Below are positions 53,907 to 61,092 of a stretch of 64,000 nucleotides of DNA, piece by piece. The notes under the pieces were generated by a model that was given only the letters and a program-made list of their open reading frames with translations, was not told where the DNA came from and did no database searches. The DNA comes from Actinopolymorpha cephalotaxi (lineage in GTDB: Bacteria > Actinomycetota > Actinomycetes > Propionibacteriales > Actinopolymorphaceae): assembly GCF_013408535.1 (NCBI RefSeq), contig NZ_JACBZA010000001.1:6346850-6410849 (forward strand), read 5' to 3'. Numbering within the stretch: the first letter of the stretch is position 1; every line of letters starts with the position of its first letter. Made by a program: the position numbers and the translations under genes.

Positions 53907-54998
53907 GTGACCACCTCCCTCTCCCGCGACCTCTCGCTCGACAGCTACCGACTGCTGGGCCGTTCGGGCCTGCGGGTCTCGCCCATGGCACTGGGCACGA
54001 TGACGTTCGGCTCGGACTGGGGCTGGGGTGCGGACAAGGACGAGGCGCGCCGCATCTTCGACGCCTACGTCGACCGCGGCGGCAACTTCGTCGACACCGC
54101 CAACCAGTACACCAACGGCACCGCGGAGGAGTTCGTCGGCGAGTTCGCGGGCGGGCGGCGCGACCAGCTCGTGATCGCCACGAAGTACACCCTGATCGCC
54201 AGGCCCGGCGACCCGAACTCCGGCGGCAACCACCGCAAGAGCATGGTCCAGTCGGTCGAGCGCAGCCTGCGCCGGATGGGCACCGACTACCTCGACCTGC
54301 TCTACCTGCACGCCTGGGACGGCACGACCCCGGTCGAGGAGGTCATGCGTGCGATGGACGACCTCGTACGCGCCGGCAAGGTGCTCTACGCCGGCATCTC
54401 CGACACGCCCGCCTGGCAGGTGGCCCGGATGCAGACCCTCGCCGACCTGCGCGGATGGTCGCCGCTGGTCGCGCTGCAGATCGAGTACAGCCTGCTGCAG
54501 CGGACCGTGGAACGCGACCTGATCCCGATGGCCCACGAGCTCGGCCTCGGCGTCGTCCCGTGGTCGCCGCTGGGCAGTGGAGTGCTGACCGGGAAGTACT
54601 CGCGCGCGGACCTGCCGTCCGCGGACGGCCAGGTCTCCGCCGGCGCCGTCGGAACCCGCCGGGACGTCGCCATCGGCAATGGCAGCCTCACCGAACGCGC
54701 GCTGGAGATCGCCGACGTCGTACGCGACGTGGCCGCCGAGGTGGGTCACTCACCCGCCCAGGTGGCGATCGCCTGGACGCTGCTCAACCCCGCGGTCACC
54801 GCACCGATCGCCGGCGTACGGACGATGGCGCAGCTGGAGGACAACCTAGGTGCGCTGGACGTGCGGTTCACTCCCGAGCAGGTGGCCCGGCTGGAGGCCG
54901 CGAGCGCGGTCGAGCTCGGGTTCCCGCACGACTTCCTGGCGCAGCCGATGACGCGGGGCGTGATGTTCGGCGATCTCCAGCTGACCCCTCGCGGGTGA
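53907..54998 (+). CDS. Aldo/keto reductase
   Basis: A 363-residue enzyme of the common NADPH-dependent branch. GGNFVDTANQY holds the catalytic Asp and Tyr, IATKYTL the Lys and LLYLHAWD the His, so the full tetrad is present (unlike the reductase at 26.9 kb). IEYSLLQRTVERDLIPMAHELGLGVVPWSPLGSGVLTGKY is the family's signature strand. It should reduce an aldehyde or ketone. The GTG at 53907 follows CCTGGAG. It is divergent from the XRE/MmyB regulator, its probable repressor. Confidence 0.88.
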   Translation: MTTSLSRDLSLDSYRLLGRSGLRVSPMALGTMTFGSDWGWGADKDEARRIFDAYVDRGGNFVDTANQYTNGTAEEFVGEFAGGRRDQLVIATKYTLIARPGDPNSGGNHRKSMVQSVERSLRRMGTDYLDLLYLHAWDGTTPVEEVMRAMDDLVRAGKVLYAGISDTPAWQVARMQTLADLRGWSPLVALQIEYSLLQRTVERDLIPMAHELGLGVVPWSPLGSGVLTGKYSRADLPSADGQVSAGAVGTRRDVAIGNGSLTERALEIADVVRDVAAEVGHSPAQVAIAWTLLNPAVTAPIAGVRTMAQLEDNLGALDVRFTPEQVARLEAASAVELGFPHDFLAQPMTRGVMFGDLQLTPRG

Positions 54999-55028
54999 TC
55001 AACGCCGAAGCCTGGGAGTTCTCACAAG

Positions 55029-55046
55029 TGGTAAGGTACGTTACCA
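55029..55046. promoter_or_regulatory. 18-bp palindrome next to start codon, operator candidate
   Basis: TGGTAAGGTACGTTACCA pairs with itself at 8 of 9 positions. It ends 3 nt before the ATG at 55050, so a bound protein would cover the promoter or the start of the message. The encoded HTH protein is the obvious candidate binder. Confidence 0.6.
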
Positions 55047-55049
55047 GTT

Positions 55050-55628
55050 ATGAGAACGTCCCAGCTGCTTCCGTTGCTGCGCTCGCAGGCTCAGGGCAGC
55101 CTCCTGGCGCAGCTGTACCTTCACCCTGAGACGGAATACAGCCTGACCGATCTCGCCCGAGCATTACGGGTGAGCGTGAAGACGATCCACCACGAAGCGG
55201 ACAGGCTGTCCGAAGCAGGCTTGATCAAGTCCCGGCGGCGGGGCAACCTCCGGCTGGTCTCCGCTGACACCGGTCATCGACTGGTTGCCCCGCTCACCGA
55301 CCTCCTGGTGGCGACCTACGGGCCGCTACCAGTGATGTCGGACCTGCTCAGCCCGATCGCCGGCGTCGAGCAGGCGTTCATCTACGGCTCCTGGGCCGCA
55401 CGGCACACCGGCGAAGCGGGACCCGTACCGGCAGACCTCGATGTGCTGGTGGTCGGCAACGCCGACCTCGACGAACTCGACGAGGCCGCTCGGCAAGCAC
55501 GGCAGCAGCTTCGGTTCGAGGTCAACGTCCATCGAGTCGGACGCGCCGAGTGGGAGTCGCCTTCCGACGATCCCTTCCTTGCTCACTTACGATCTCGTCC
55601 CTTGGTCGAAGTCGAGTTGGCTCGTTGA
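55050..55628 (+). CDS. HTH-nucleotidyltransferase fusion protein, orphan
   Basis: A 192-residue protein. Residues 1-78 are a winged helix (SLTDLARALRVSVKTIHHEADRLSEAGLIKSRRRGN). Residues 90-192 are a minimal nucleotidyltransferase: IYGSW (Gly113-Ser114) followed by DLDVLVVG (Asp129, Asp131), the metal-binding pair. The third acidic residue is likely in RFEVNV. In MNT/HEPN toxin-antitoxin pairs a similar enzyme AMPylates a HEPN toxin, but no HEPN gene adjoins this one. It may instead act as an autoregulated regulator. The palindrome 3 nt before its start supports self-control. It faces a convergent dehydrogenase gene 13 nt away. Confidence 0.8.
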   Translation: MRTSQLLPLLRSQAQGSLLAQLYLHPETEYSLTDLARALRVSVKTIHHEADRLSEAGLIKSRRRGNLRLVSADTGHRLVAPLTDLLVATYGPLPVMSDLLSPIAGVEQAFIYGSWAARHTGEAGPVPADLDVLVVGNADLDELDEAARQARQQLRFEVNVHRVGRAEWESPSDDPFLAHLRSRPLVEVELAR

Positions 55629-55641
55629 GTAGTCCGGCGGG

Positions 55642-56682
55642 TCAGGCGTAACCCGTCTGGCGGCGGGCTTCCTCGATGATCCGGACCTGGCGCCGCACGC
55701 TCTCCGGCGTGACGAACAGGTCCGCGCCCGCACGCAGGGTCGCCTCCAGCCGGTCGTAGTAGCGCAGTGCGGCCGACCGGGTGCCGCGGCCTAGCGTGCG
55801 GACCTCCTCCTGCCAGTCGATCGCCTCGCCGCTGCCGTACCTTCGGCCCGCCGCCGGACCCTCGTCCAGGTGCGGCGCGTTGGCGGCGGCCTCGTCGAAC
55901 CACCGGGTCGTGAATGTCTGCCCGTCGCCGACCAGCGCGCCGGTGGTGCCGGTGATCTGCCAGTCCGGCTGGGGAATCGCCATGCACATGCTGGACTCGA
56001 CCTCGGCGAGCGGGAGGTTCGGTCCGCGCAAGGTCAGCTTGACATGATCCTCGGCGTCGCCCCGGCCGACCGTGTGCCGCAGGTCCGCGAACACCTCCGC
56101 CGGTTCCTCGTCCAACAGCAACAGGACCTGGTCGAGCACGTGCGGAGTGGTGTTGGACAGTTCGCCGCCGCCGTACTTGCGCAGCGTCTGCCAGTCGGCC
56201 CGCCGCTGGAAGCGGTGGACGGTACGCCGGAGCAGGATCGGCTTCCCCAGCAGGCCGGAAGCCAGTACCTGCCGTACGAAGTCGAAGTCCACGTCCAGCC
56301 GCCGCGGCAGGTAGCAGGTGAGCACCCGGTCGGCCCGGTCGGCGGCGGCGATCAGTTCGTCCATCTCCGCCACCGACGCGGCCATCGGCTTCTCCACGAC
56401 GACGTGGCTGCCGGCCTCGAGGGCGGCGAGGGTGAGCGGGACGTGGGTGTGGGACGGCGTGGCCACGACGACGATGTCCAGGCCCTCGGTGCCGATCACA
56501 CCCTCCGGCTCGGTGTGGGCCGCGCAGCCGAAGCGCTCCTCGGCCTCTCGGCGTCGCTCCGGCACCGGGTCGGCGACCGCTGCCACCTCGAATCCCTCGT
56601 GGTCGGCGATGGCGTCGGCGTGGATGTTCCACCCGCTCCTGCCCAGCCCGATGATCCCGACCCGAAGCGGTGCGTCCGCCAT
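55642..56682 (-). CDS. Gfo/Idh/MocA family oxidoreductase
   Basis: A 346-residue enzyme. VGIIGLGRSGWNIHADAIADHEGFEVAAVADP is the Rossmann start, VVVEKPMAAS has the EKP Lys, and TTPHVLDQVLLLL holds the catalytic-region His. It should oxidise or reduce a sugar-like polyol using NAD(P). The ATG at 56682 has GGAGGGA upstream. The frame is open further upstream through a 9-bp tandem repeat that would encode repeated Trp-His-Asp, which is unlikely to be real protein. Confidence 0.87.
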   Translation of the reverse strand: MADAPLRVGIIGLGRSGWNIHADAIADHEGFEVAAVADPVPERRREAEERFGCAAHTEPEGVIGTEGLDIVVVATPSHTHVPLTLAALEAGSHVVVEKPMAASVAEMDELIAAADRADRVLTCYLPRRLDVDFDFVRQVLASGLLGKPILLRRTVHRFQRRADWQTLRKYGGGELSNTTPHVLDQVLLLLDEEPAEVFADLRHTVGRGDAEDHVKLTLRGPNLPLAEVESSMCMAIPQPDWQITGTTGALVGDGQTFTTRWFDEAAANAPHLDEGPAAGRRYGSGEAIDWQEEVRTLGRGTRSAALRYYDRLEATLRAGADLFVTPESVRRQVRIIEEARRQTGYA

Positions 56683-56691
56683 GCCAGTCCC

Positions 56692-56745
56692 TCCGTCGTG
56701 CCAGTCGTGCCAGTCGTGCCAGTCGTGCCAGTCGCGCCCGTCGCG
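56692..56745. repeat. 9-bp tandem repeat in leader of oxidoreductase gene
   Basis: Six 9-bp units (consensus CCAGTCGTG) run head to tail, four nearly identical and the outer ones diverged. They begin 10 bp before the minus-strand start codon, covering the ribosome-binding neighbourhood and probably the promoter region. Changes in copy number could alter expression. Confidence 0.75.
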
Positions 56746-56883
56746 TTCGACCGAGTACGGCCGGTGTCGTCCCGGCCGTCGCGGGTCAGCCTGCCGCGCG
56801 GAGTGGGTACGGGCCAAGCCGGCGGCCTGTGACGGCCAGTGACCCGGTGCGGACCGCGCGGCGGGAGACCAGGGTCACAGTCG

Positions 56884-56905
56884 ATTAAGTTGTGCACAAT
56901 TTGAT
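56884..56905. promoter_or_regulatory. OhrR-type operator
   Basis: A perfect TTGTGCACAA core (56890-56899) is flanked by ATTAAG and TTTGAT; 9 of 11 pairs match across 22 bp. It closely resembles known OhrR operators and lies 12 bp before the ohrR start, so OhrR should repress its own operon from here. Confidence 0.75.
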
Positions 56906-56916
56906 CGGGCAATACC

Positions 56917-57420
56917 GTGGGGCAGGTGACCAAGCTGGAACTGCGCCACCAGGTGTGCTTCGCGCTCTACGCGGCGTCCCGCGCCGTCACCGACGTCTAC
57001 CGGCCGATCCTGGAGGAGCTGGGGCTGACGTACCCGCAGTACCTCGTGCTGCTGGTGCTCTGGGAGCGGGACCCGGATCCCGCGACGGTCAAGGACCTGG
57101 GGGCCGCTCTGGAGCTGGACTCCGGCACGCTCTCGCCACTGCTCAAGCGGCTGGCCGCCGCGGGACTGGTCACCCGGTCCCGCTCGGTCCGGGACGAGCG
57201 GGTGGTCGAGGTGGCACTCACCGCCGCCGGTCGGGCCCTGCGCGACCGGGTCGGCGAGGTGCCCCGGCAGGTCGCCGAGGCGACCGGACTGTCCGAGGAC
57301 GAACTGCTGTCGCTGCGGCACACGCTGACCAGGATCACCGACGCCGTCCACCACCAGCAGGCCGGTGTCCACCAAGACCAGCAAGACCAGCAACAACGGC
57401 AACAACAGAAGGAGAACTGA
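56917..57420 (+). CDS. ohrR: Organic-hydroperoxide-sensing MarR regulator OhrR
   Basis: A 167-residue MarR protein. [40 protein letters not shown] is the OhrR signature: Cys14 is the peroxide-sensing residue and the Tyr pair nearby hydrogen-bonds it. The winged helix follows ([33 protein letters not shown]). Reduced OhrR represses; oxidation of Cys by organic peroxides releases DNA. The tail is Gln-rich ([15 protein letters not shown]). The stop lies 4 nt before ohr. The GTG at 56917 is used, with a second GTG at 56926 possible. Confidence 0.92.
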   Translation: MGQVTKLELRHQVCFALYAASRAVTDVYRPILEELGLTYPQYLVLLVLWERDPDPATVKDLGAALELDSGTLSPLLKRLAAAGLVTRSRSVRDERVVEVALTAAGRALRDRVGEVPRQVAEATGLSEDELLSLRHTLTRITDAVHHQQAGVHQDQQDQQQRQQQKEN

Positions 57421-57424
57421 CGAC

Positions 57425-57850
57425 ATGCAGGTCCTCTACACGGCCCAGGCACTTGCCACGGGTGACGGGCGGGACGGACACGTCACCACCTCCGACGGCT
57501 CGATCGACCTCGATCTCGCCGTCCCGAAGGAGATGGGCGGGGCCGGCGGAGCCGCCAACCCCGAACTGCTCTTCGCGGCCGGGTACTCGGCCTGCTTCCA
57601 CTCCGCACTTCGGGCCGTGGCCCGCAAGGCCAAGGCCGACGTCACCGGCTCCACCGTTCAGGCGCGGGTCGGCATCGGCGCCACCGGCGCCGGTGGCTAC
57701 GGGCTGACCGTCGAGCTCGCCGTCGACCTGCCCGAGGTCGACCCGGCCACCGCCACGCAACTGGTCGAGCAGGCCCACCAGGTCTGCCCGTACTCCGCCG
57801 CGACCCGGGGCAACATCGACGTCACGCTGACTGTGGGGGAGACCCGATGA
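57425..57850 (+). CDS. ohr: Organic hydroperoxide reductase Ohr
   Basis: A 141-residue thiol peroxidase. The two catalytic cysteines are Cys57 ([10 protein letters not shown]) and Cys121 ([13 protein letters not shown]), in the usual places. It reduces fatty-acid and other organic hydroperoxides, using a dihydrolipoyl-type partner. AGAAGGAGA lies upstream of the ATG. It is the second gene of the ohrR operon; its stop overlaps the start of a reductase gene (ATGA). Confidence 0.94.
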   Translation: MQVLYTAQALATGDGRDGHVTTSDGSIDLDLAVPKEMGGAGGAANPELLFAAGYSACFHSALRAVARKAKADVTGSTVQARVGIGATGAGGYGLTVELAVDLPEVDPATATQLVEQAHQVCPYSAATRGNIDVTLTVGETR

Positions 57851-58848
57851 CCCAGGGACGAGAGATCCACCTGGCCAGCCGCCCGACCGGCTGGCCGACG
57901 CCGGAGAACTTCACGCTGGTCGAGGCGACGGTGCCCGACCCCGGTCCGGGGCAGGTCCTGGTCCGCAACGTGGTCATGTCGGTCGACCCGTACATGCGCG
58001 GCAGGATGAACGACGTCAAGTCCTACGTACCGCCGTTCCAGGTCGGCGCGCCGCTGGACGGCGGTGCGATCGGCGAGGTGGTCGCCTCCCAGGCCGACGG
58101 CCTGCGCCCCGGTGACCTGGTGCTGCACGGGCTCGGCTGGCGGGAGTACGCCGTGGTCGACGCCGCCGCGGCCCGCAAGGTCGACCCGGACCTGGCGCCG
58201 CTGTCGACGTACCTCGGAGTGCTGGGGATGACCGGCCTCACGGCGTACGCCGGACTGCTGGAGGTGGCGGCGTTCCGTCCCGGCGAGACGGTCTTCGTCT
58301 CGGCGGCGGCCGGCGCGGTGGGCAACCTGGTCGGTCAGATCGCCAAGCTCAAGGGTGCCGCCCGGGTGATCGGCAGCGCCGGCTCCGCGGCCAAGGTGCG
58401 ACGGCTGGAGGAGGTCGGCTTCGACGCCGCCTTCGACTACCACGACGGGCCGGTGGCCGAGTCGCTGAAGGCGGCCGCGCCGGACGGCATCGACGTCTAC
58501 TTCGACAACGTGGGCGGTGATCACCTGGAGGCGGCGCTCGGCTCGCTGCGCACCCACGGGCGGGTCGCGGTCTGCGGAATGATCAGCCAGTACAACAGCA
58601 CCGAGCCGCCGGCCGCCCCGCGCAACCTGGGGTTGCTGATAGCCCAGCGTCTGACCGTCCGCGGCTTCCTGGTCGCCGACCACGCCGACCTGCAGGACCA
58701 GTTCGTCGGGGAGATGGCCGGCTGGCTGCGCGAGGACCGGGTCAAGTACGACGAGACGTTCGCCGACGGCATCGAGAACGCGCCGGACGCCTTCCTCGGC
58801 GTGCTGCGCGGCGACAACCTCGGCAAGATGCTGGTCCGGCTCGGCTGA
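57847..58848 (+). CDS. NADP-dependent oxidoreductase, zinc-free MDR (CurA/leukotriene-B4 reductase type)
   Basis: A 333-residue enzyme of the medium-chain reductase family without zinc ligands: NVVMSVDPYMRGRMNDVKSYVPPFQVGAPLDGGAIGEV at the start, VFVSAAAGAVGNLVGQIAKLKGA as the cofactor loop, and YFDNVGGDHLEAAL near the substrate site. Relatives reduce the double bond of enals, enones or curcumin using NADPH. Translational coupling to ohr (ATGA) suggests it clears reactive aldehydes or enones left when lipid peroxides break down. That role is inferred from context. Confidence 0.88.
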   Translation: MTQGREIHLASRPTGWPTPENFTLVEATVPDPGPGQVLVRNVVMSVDPYMRGRMNDVKSYVPPFQVGAPLDGGAIGEVVASQADGLRPGDLVLHGLGWREYAVVDAAAARKVDPDLAPLSTYLGVLGMTGLTAYAGLLEVAAFRPGETVFVSAAAGAVGNLVGQIAKLKGAARVIGSAGSAAKVRRLEEVGFDAAFDYHDGPVAESLKAAAPDGIDVYFDNVGGDHLEAALGSLRTHGRVAVCGMISQYNSTEPPAAPRNLGLLIAQRLTVRGFLVADHADLQDQFVGEMAGWLREDRVKYDETFADGIENAPDAFLGVLRGDNLGKMLVRLG

Positions 58849-58874
58849 GCCGCCCGCCCACGTAGCCTGGCCCG

Positions 58875-59813
58875 ATGGCAGCGGAGAAGCGGTTCGATCG
58901 GGTCGCGCTGGTGGTGAACTCGGGTTCACGCAGCGGAGCCGCGGCGTTCGAGGACGCTCGCGGCCGGCTGCGTGACCTCGGGGTGCCGCTCGGTGAGTGC
59001 TACTCGGTCACCGACGGCGCCCGGCTGTCCGAGGTCGTCGCCGAGGTCGCGGACCACCACGACCTGGTGGTGGTCGGTGGCGGCGACGGCACCTTGAGTA
59101 CGGCCGTCGACCACCTCGCGCCCCGCCGGACCGCTCTCGGCGTGCTTCCGCTGGGCACGGCGAACGACTTCGCCCGTACTCTCCGCATTCCGTTCGACCT
59201 CGCCGGTGCCTGCGAGACGATCGCGCACGGCAAGCTGGTCGACGTCGACCTGGGCCGGATCGGCGACAACCACTTCGTCAACGTCGCCTCGATCGGGCTG
59301 TCCGTCGGCGTCACCCAGGCGCTCACGTCGAGGATGAAGCGCCGGCTGGGACCGCTGGCGTACCCGCTCGCGGCGAGTCGCGCCTACCGTGCCCACCGGC
59401 CGTTCCGGGCCCGGCTGGAGTTCCCGGACGGCGACCACCCGCCGATGGACCTCGCCGACCTGCTGCAGGTGGCGGTCGGCAACGGCCGGCACTACGGCGG
59501 CGGCAACGTCGTCTCACCCACCGCGGGCATCGACGACGACACCCTGGACGTGTACGCCATCCCGAGGGGCAACCTGCACGACCATCTCAGCATCGCGCGG
59601 CTGCTGCGGAGCGGGCACTTCGTCCGGCACCGGAACGTCGTGCACGTGACCACCCGCCGGCTGAACCTGCACGCGGAGCCGGAGCAGGCGGTGAACGTCG
59701 ACGGTGAGGTGGTGGCGACCACCCCGCAGGAGTTCGGCGTGCAGCGCAACGCGCTGGTCGTGCTCGTACCCCAGGAGTCCGACGCCGCGCGACTGGACAC
59801 CGACCACCACTGA
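58875..59813 (+). CDS. Diacylglycerol/lipid kinase family protein
   Basis: A 312-residue protein of the DagK/YegS group. VALVVNSGSRSG opens the nucleotide domain, VVVGGGDGTLSTAVDHLA carries the GGDGT signature, and LPLGTANDFARTLRIP follows. FVNVASIGLSVGV and VGNGRHYGGGNVVSPTAGIDDDTLDVY define the C-terminal domain. It should phosphorylate diacylglycerol or a similar lipid with ATP. It follows the peroxide operon by 26 nt on the same strand and may be part of the transcript. Confidence 0.9.
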   Translation: MAAEKRFDRVALVVNSGSRSGAAAFEDARGRLRDLGVPLGECYSVTDGARLSEVVAEVADHHDLVVVGGGDGTLSTAVDHLAPRRTALGVLPLGTANDFARTLRIPFDLAGACETIAHGKLVDVDLGRIGDNHFVNVASIGLSVGVTQALTSRMKRRLGPLAYPLAASRAYRAHRPFRARLEFPDGDHPPMDLADLLQVAVGNGRHYGGGNVVSPTAGIDDDTLDVYAIPRGNLHDHLSIARLLRSGHFVRHRNVVHVTTRRLNLHAEPEQAVNVDGEVVATTPQEFGVQRNALVVLVPQESDAARLDTDHH

Positions 59814-59819
59814 CGCCGG

Positions 59820-59865
59820 GCCGGCAAGGCGGAGTTGACGCGAGTGCCGGCAAGGCGGAGTTGAC
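59820..59865. repeat. 20-bp direct repeat
   Basis: GCCGGCAAGGCGGAGTTGAC occurs at 59820-59839 and 59846-59865, 26 bp apart, between the convergent lipid-kinase and VOC genes. The spacer GCGAGT is 6 bp. A shorter GACGCCGGG also flanks the pair. It is likely a small local duplication. Confidence 0.7.
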
Positions 59866-59890
59866 ACCCCGGACGCCGGGCTCGCCGGAG

Positions 59891-60340
59891 CTACTGGACG
59901 CAGAAGACGTTGCCCTCGGGGTCGGTCATGACCACGTGGTCGGTCCCCGGCTCCGACACCACCCGCAGCACCTTCGCGCCGCGCTCCTGCAGCCGGGCCA
60001 CCTCGTCGTCGCGGCGCCCGGGCTCGGCGTGCACGTCGAGGTGGAGTTTGTTCTTGCCCGGCGTCGGGTCGGGCACCGCCTGGAACAGCAGCCGCCGGCC
60101 CAGACCCACCCCGGTCGAGCCGTCCACCGGGTCGTCGGGATGGCGTACGGCAGCGGCATGCAACCACGCCTTGCGGCCGTCCACCTCGGTGTACTGCGCC
60201 TCGGTGACGACGCCCGCGCCGAGCAGTCGGTCGATCAGCGCGGAGTGGTCCTCCACGTCGTAGCCGAGGGCGAACCCCCAGAAGTCGGCCAGCCGCAGCG
60301 GGTCCACACAGTCGACGACGAGTTTCCAGTGCAGGGGCAT
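59891..60340 (-). CDS. VOC/glyoxalase-like protein
   Basis: A 149-residue protein: WKLVVDCVDPLRLADFWGFALGYDVED and HVVMTDPEGNVFCVQ frame the two VOC modules; KNKLHLDVHAEPGRR is typical of the actinobacterial glyoxalase-like-domain subgroup, as in the VOC gene at 20.1 kb. The ATG at 60340 follows TGGAGGAACTC, better than the ATG at 60364. It is divergent from the CGNR zinc-finger gene, 40 nt away. The reaction is unknown. Confidence 0.84.
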   Translation of the reverse strand: MPLHWKLVVDCVDPLRLADFWGFALGYDVEDHSALIDRLLGAGVVTEAQYTEVDGRKAWLHAAAVRHPDDPVDGSTGVGLGRRLLFQAVPDPTPGKNKLHLDVHAEPGRRDDEVARLQERGAKVLRVVSEPGTDHVVMTDPEGNVFCVQ

Positions 60341-60368
60341 GAGTTCCTCCAGTTCGGACGACACCGTT

Positions 60369-60374
60369 TATAGT
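60369..60374 (+). promoter_or_regulatory. Promoter -10 element, leaderless transcript likely
   Basis: TATAGT lies 6 nt before the GTG at 60381, so transcription would begin at or next to the start codon. No clear -35 is seen. Confidence 0.45.
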
Positions 60375-60380
60375 GGTTAC

Positions 60381-61022
60381 GTGTCTGTACCCGCAACCGG
60401 TCTGCCCATGCACTCCCGGGACGGCGCCCGGTGGATCTTCGACCCGGGCGCCCTGTGCCTGGAGTTCCTGGTCACCGGCGGGCCCGGACCGCTGGCGAGG
60501 TGGGAGACGCTCGACCGGCCGGAGGGGCTGCGCACCTGGCTGGCGGACTCCCGGCTGCACCTCGACCCCGCCCAGGTGGACGTCACGGTCGCGGCGCTGG
60601 CGTCGGCCCGCCGGGTCCGCGACGCGCTGTGGCGCGTCGTCCACGACGCGGCTCACGGGACCACCCACGAGGCGGACGACGACGCGGGCGAGGAGGCGGA
60701 GCTGACGCCCACCCCCGAAGACCTGGCCGAGGTCAACCGCGCCGCCGCCCGCCCGCCCCTCGTGCCGCGGATCGCCGCCGACGGGACGCACGAGTGGACG
60801 CTCCCGGCGGACGCCGAGCAGGTGGTCTCGACCGTCGCCCGGGACGCGATCGACCTGCTGACCGGCCCGTACGCCGACCGGATCCGCGAGTGCGACGCGC
60901 ACAACTGCCAACTGGTCTTCGTGGACACCTCGCGACCCGGCCGTCGGCGGTGGTGCTCGATGGAACGCTGCGGCAACCGCCACAAGCTCCGCGCGCTGCG
61001 GGCCCGCCGCGACCACTCCTGA
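60381..61022 (+). CDS. CGNR zinc-finger protein (stress-related regulator-like)
   Basis: A 213-residue protein. The N-terminal part (GALCLEFLVTGGPGPLARWETLDRPEGLRTWLAD) is the conserved ABATE-like domain. The C-terminal CGNR zinc finger has four Cys: C-D-A-H-N-C...RRWCSMERCGNRHK, with the CGNR signature. These proteins are thought to be stress-linked transcription regulators in Actinobacteria. An acidic linker (HEADDDAGEEAELTPTPED) joins the parts. The GTG at 60381 fits the -10 element just upstream. Confidence 0.86.
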   Translation: MSVPATGLPMHSRDGARWIFDPGALCLEFLVTGGPGPLARWETLDRPEGLRTWLADSRLHLDPAQVDVTVAALASARRVRDALWRVVHDAAHGTTHEADDDAGEEAELTPTPEDLAEVNRAAARPPLVPRIAADGTHEWTLPADAEQVVSTVARDAIDLLTGPYADRIRECDAHNCQLVFVDTSRPGRRRWCSMERCGNRHKLRALRARRDHS

Positions 61023-61092
61023 GCATGTCGGTCCCCGCCCCGGGTAGGAGCGCCCTACACGAAGCGACGGTGGCGCGGGAGTAGGGGACGAG

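Noticed and set aside
56692-56745. CRISPR-like repeat array
   Set aside because: Units are 9 bp with no spacers and no cas genes nearby; it is a minisatellite.
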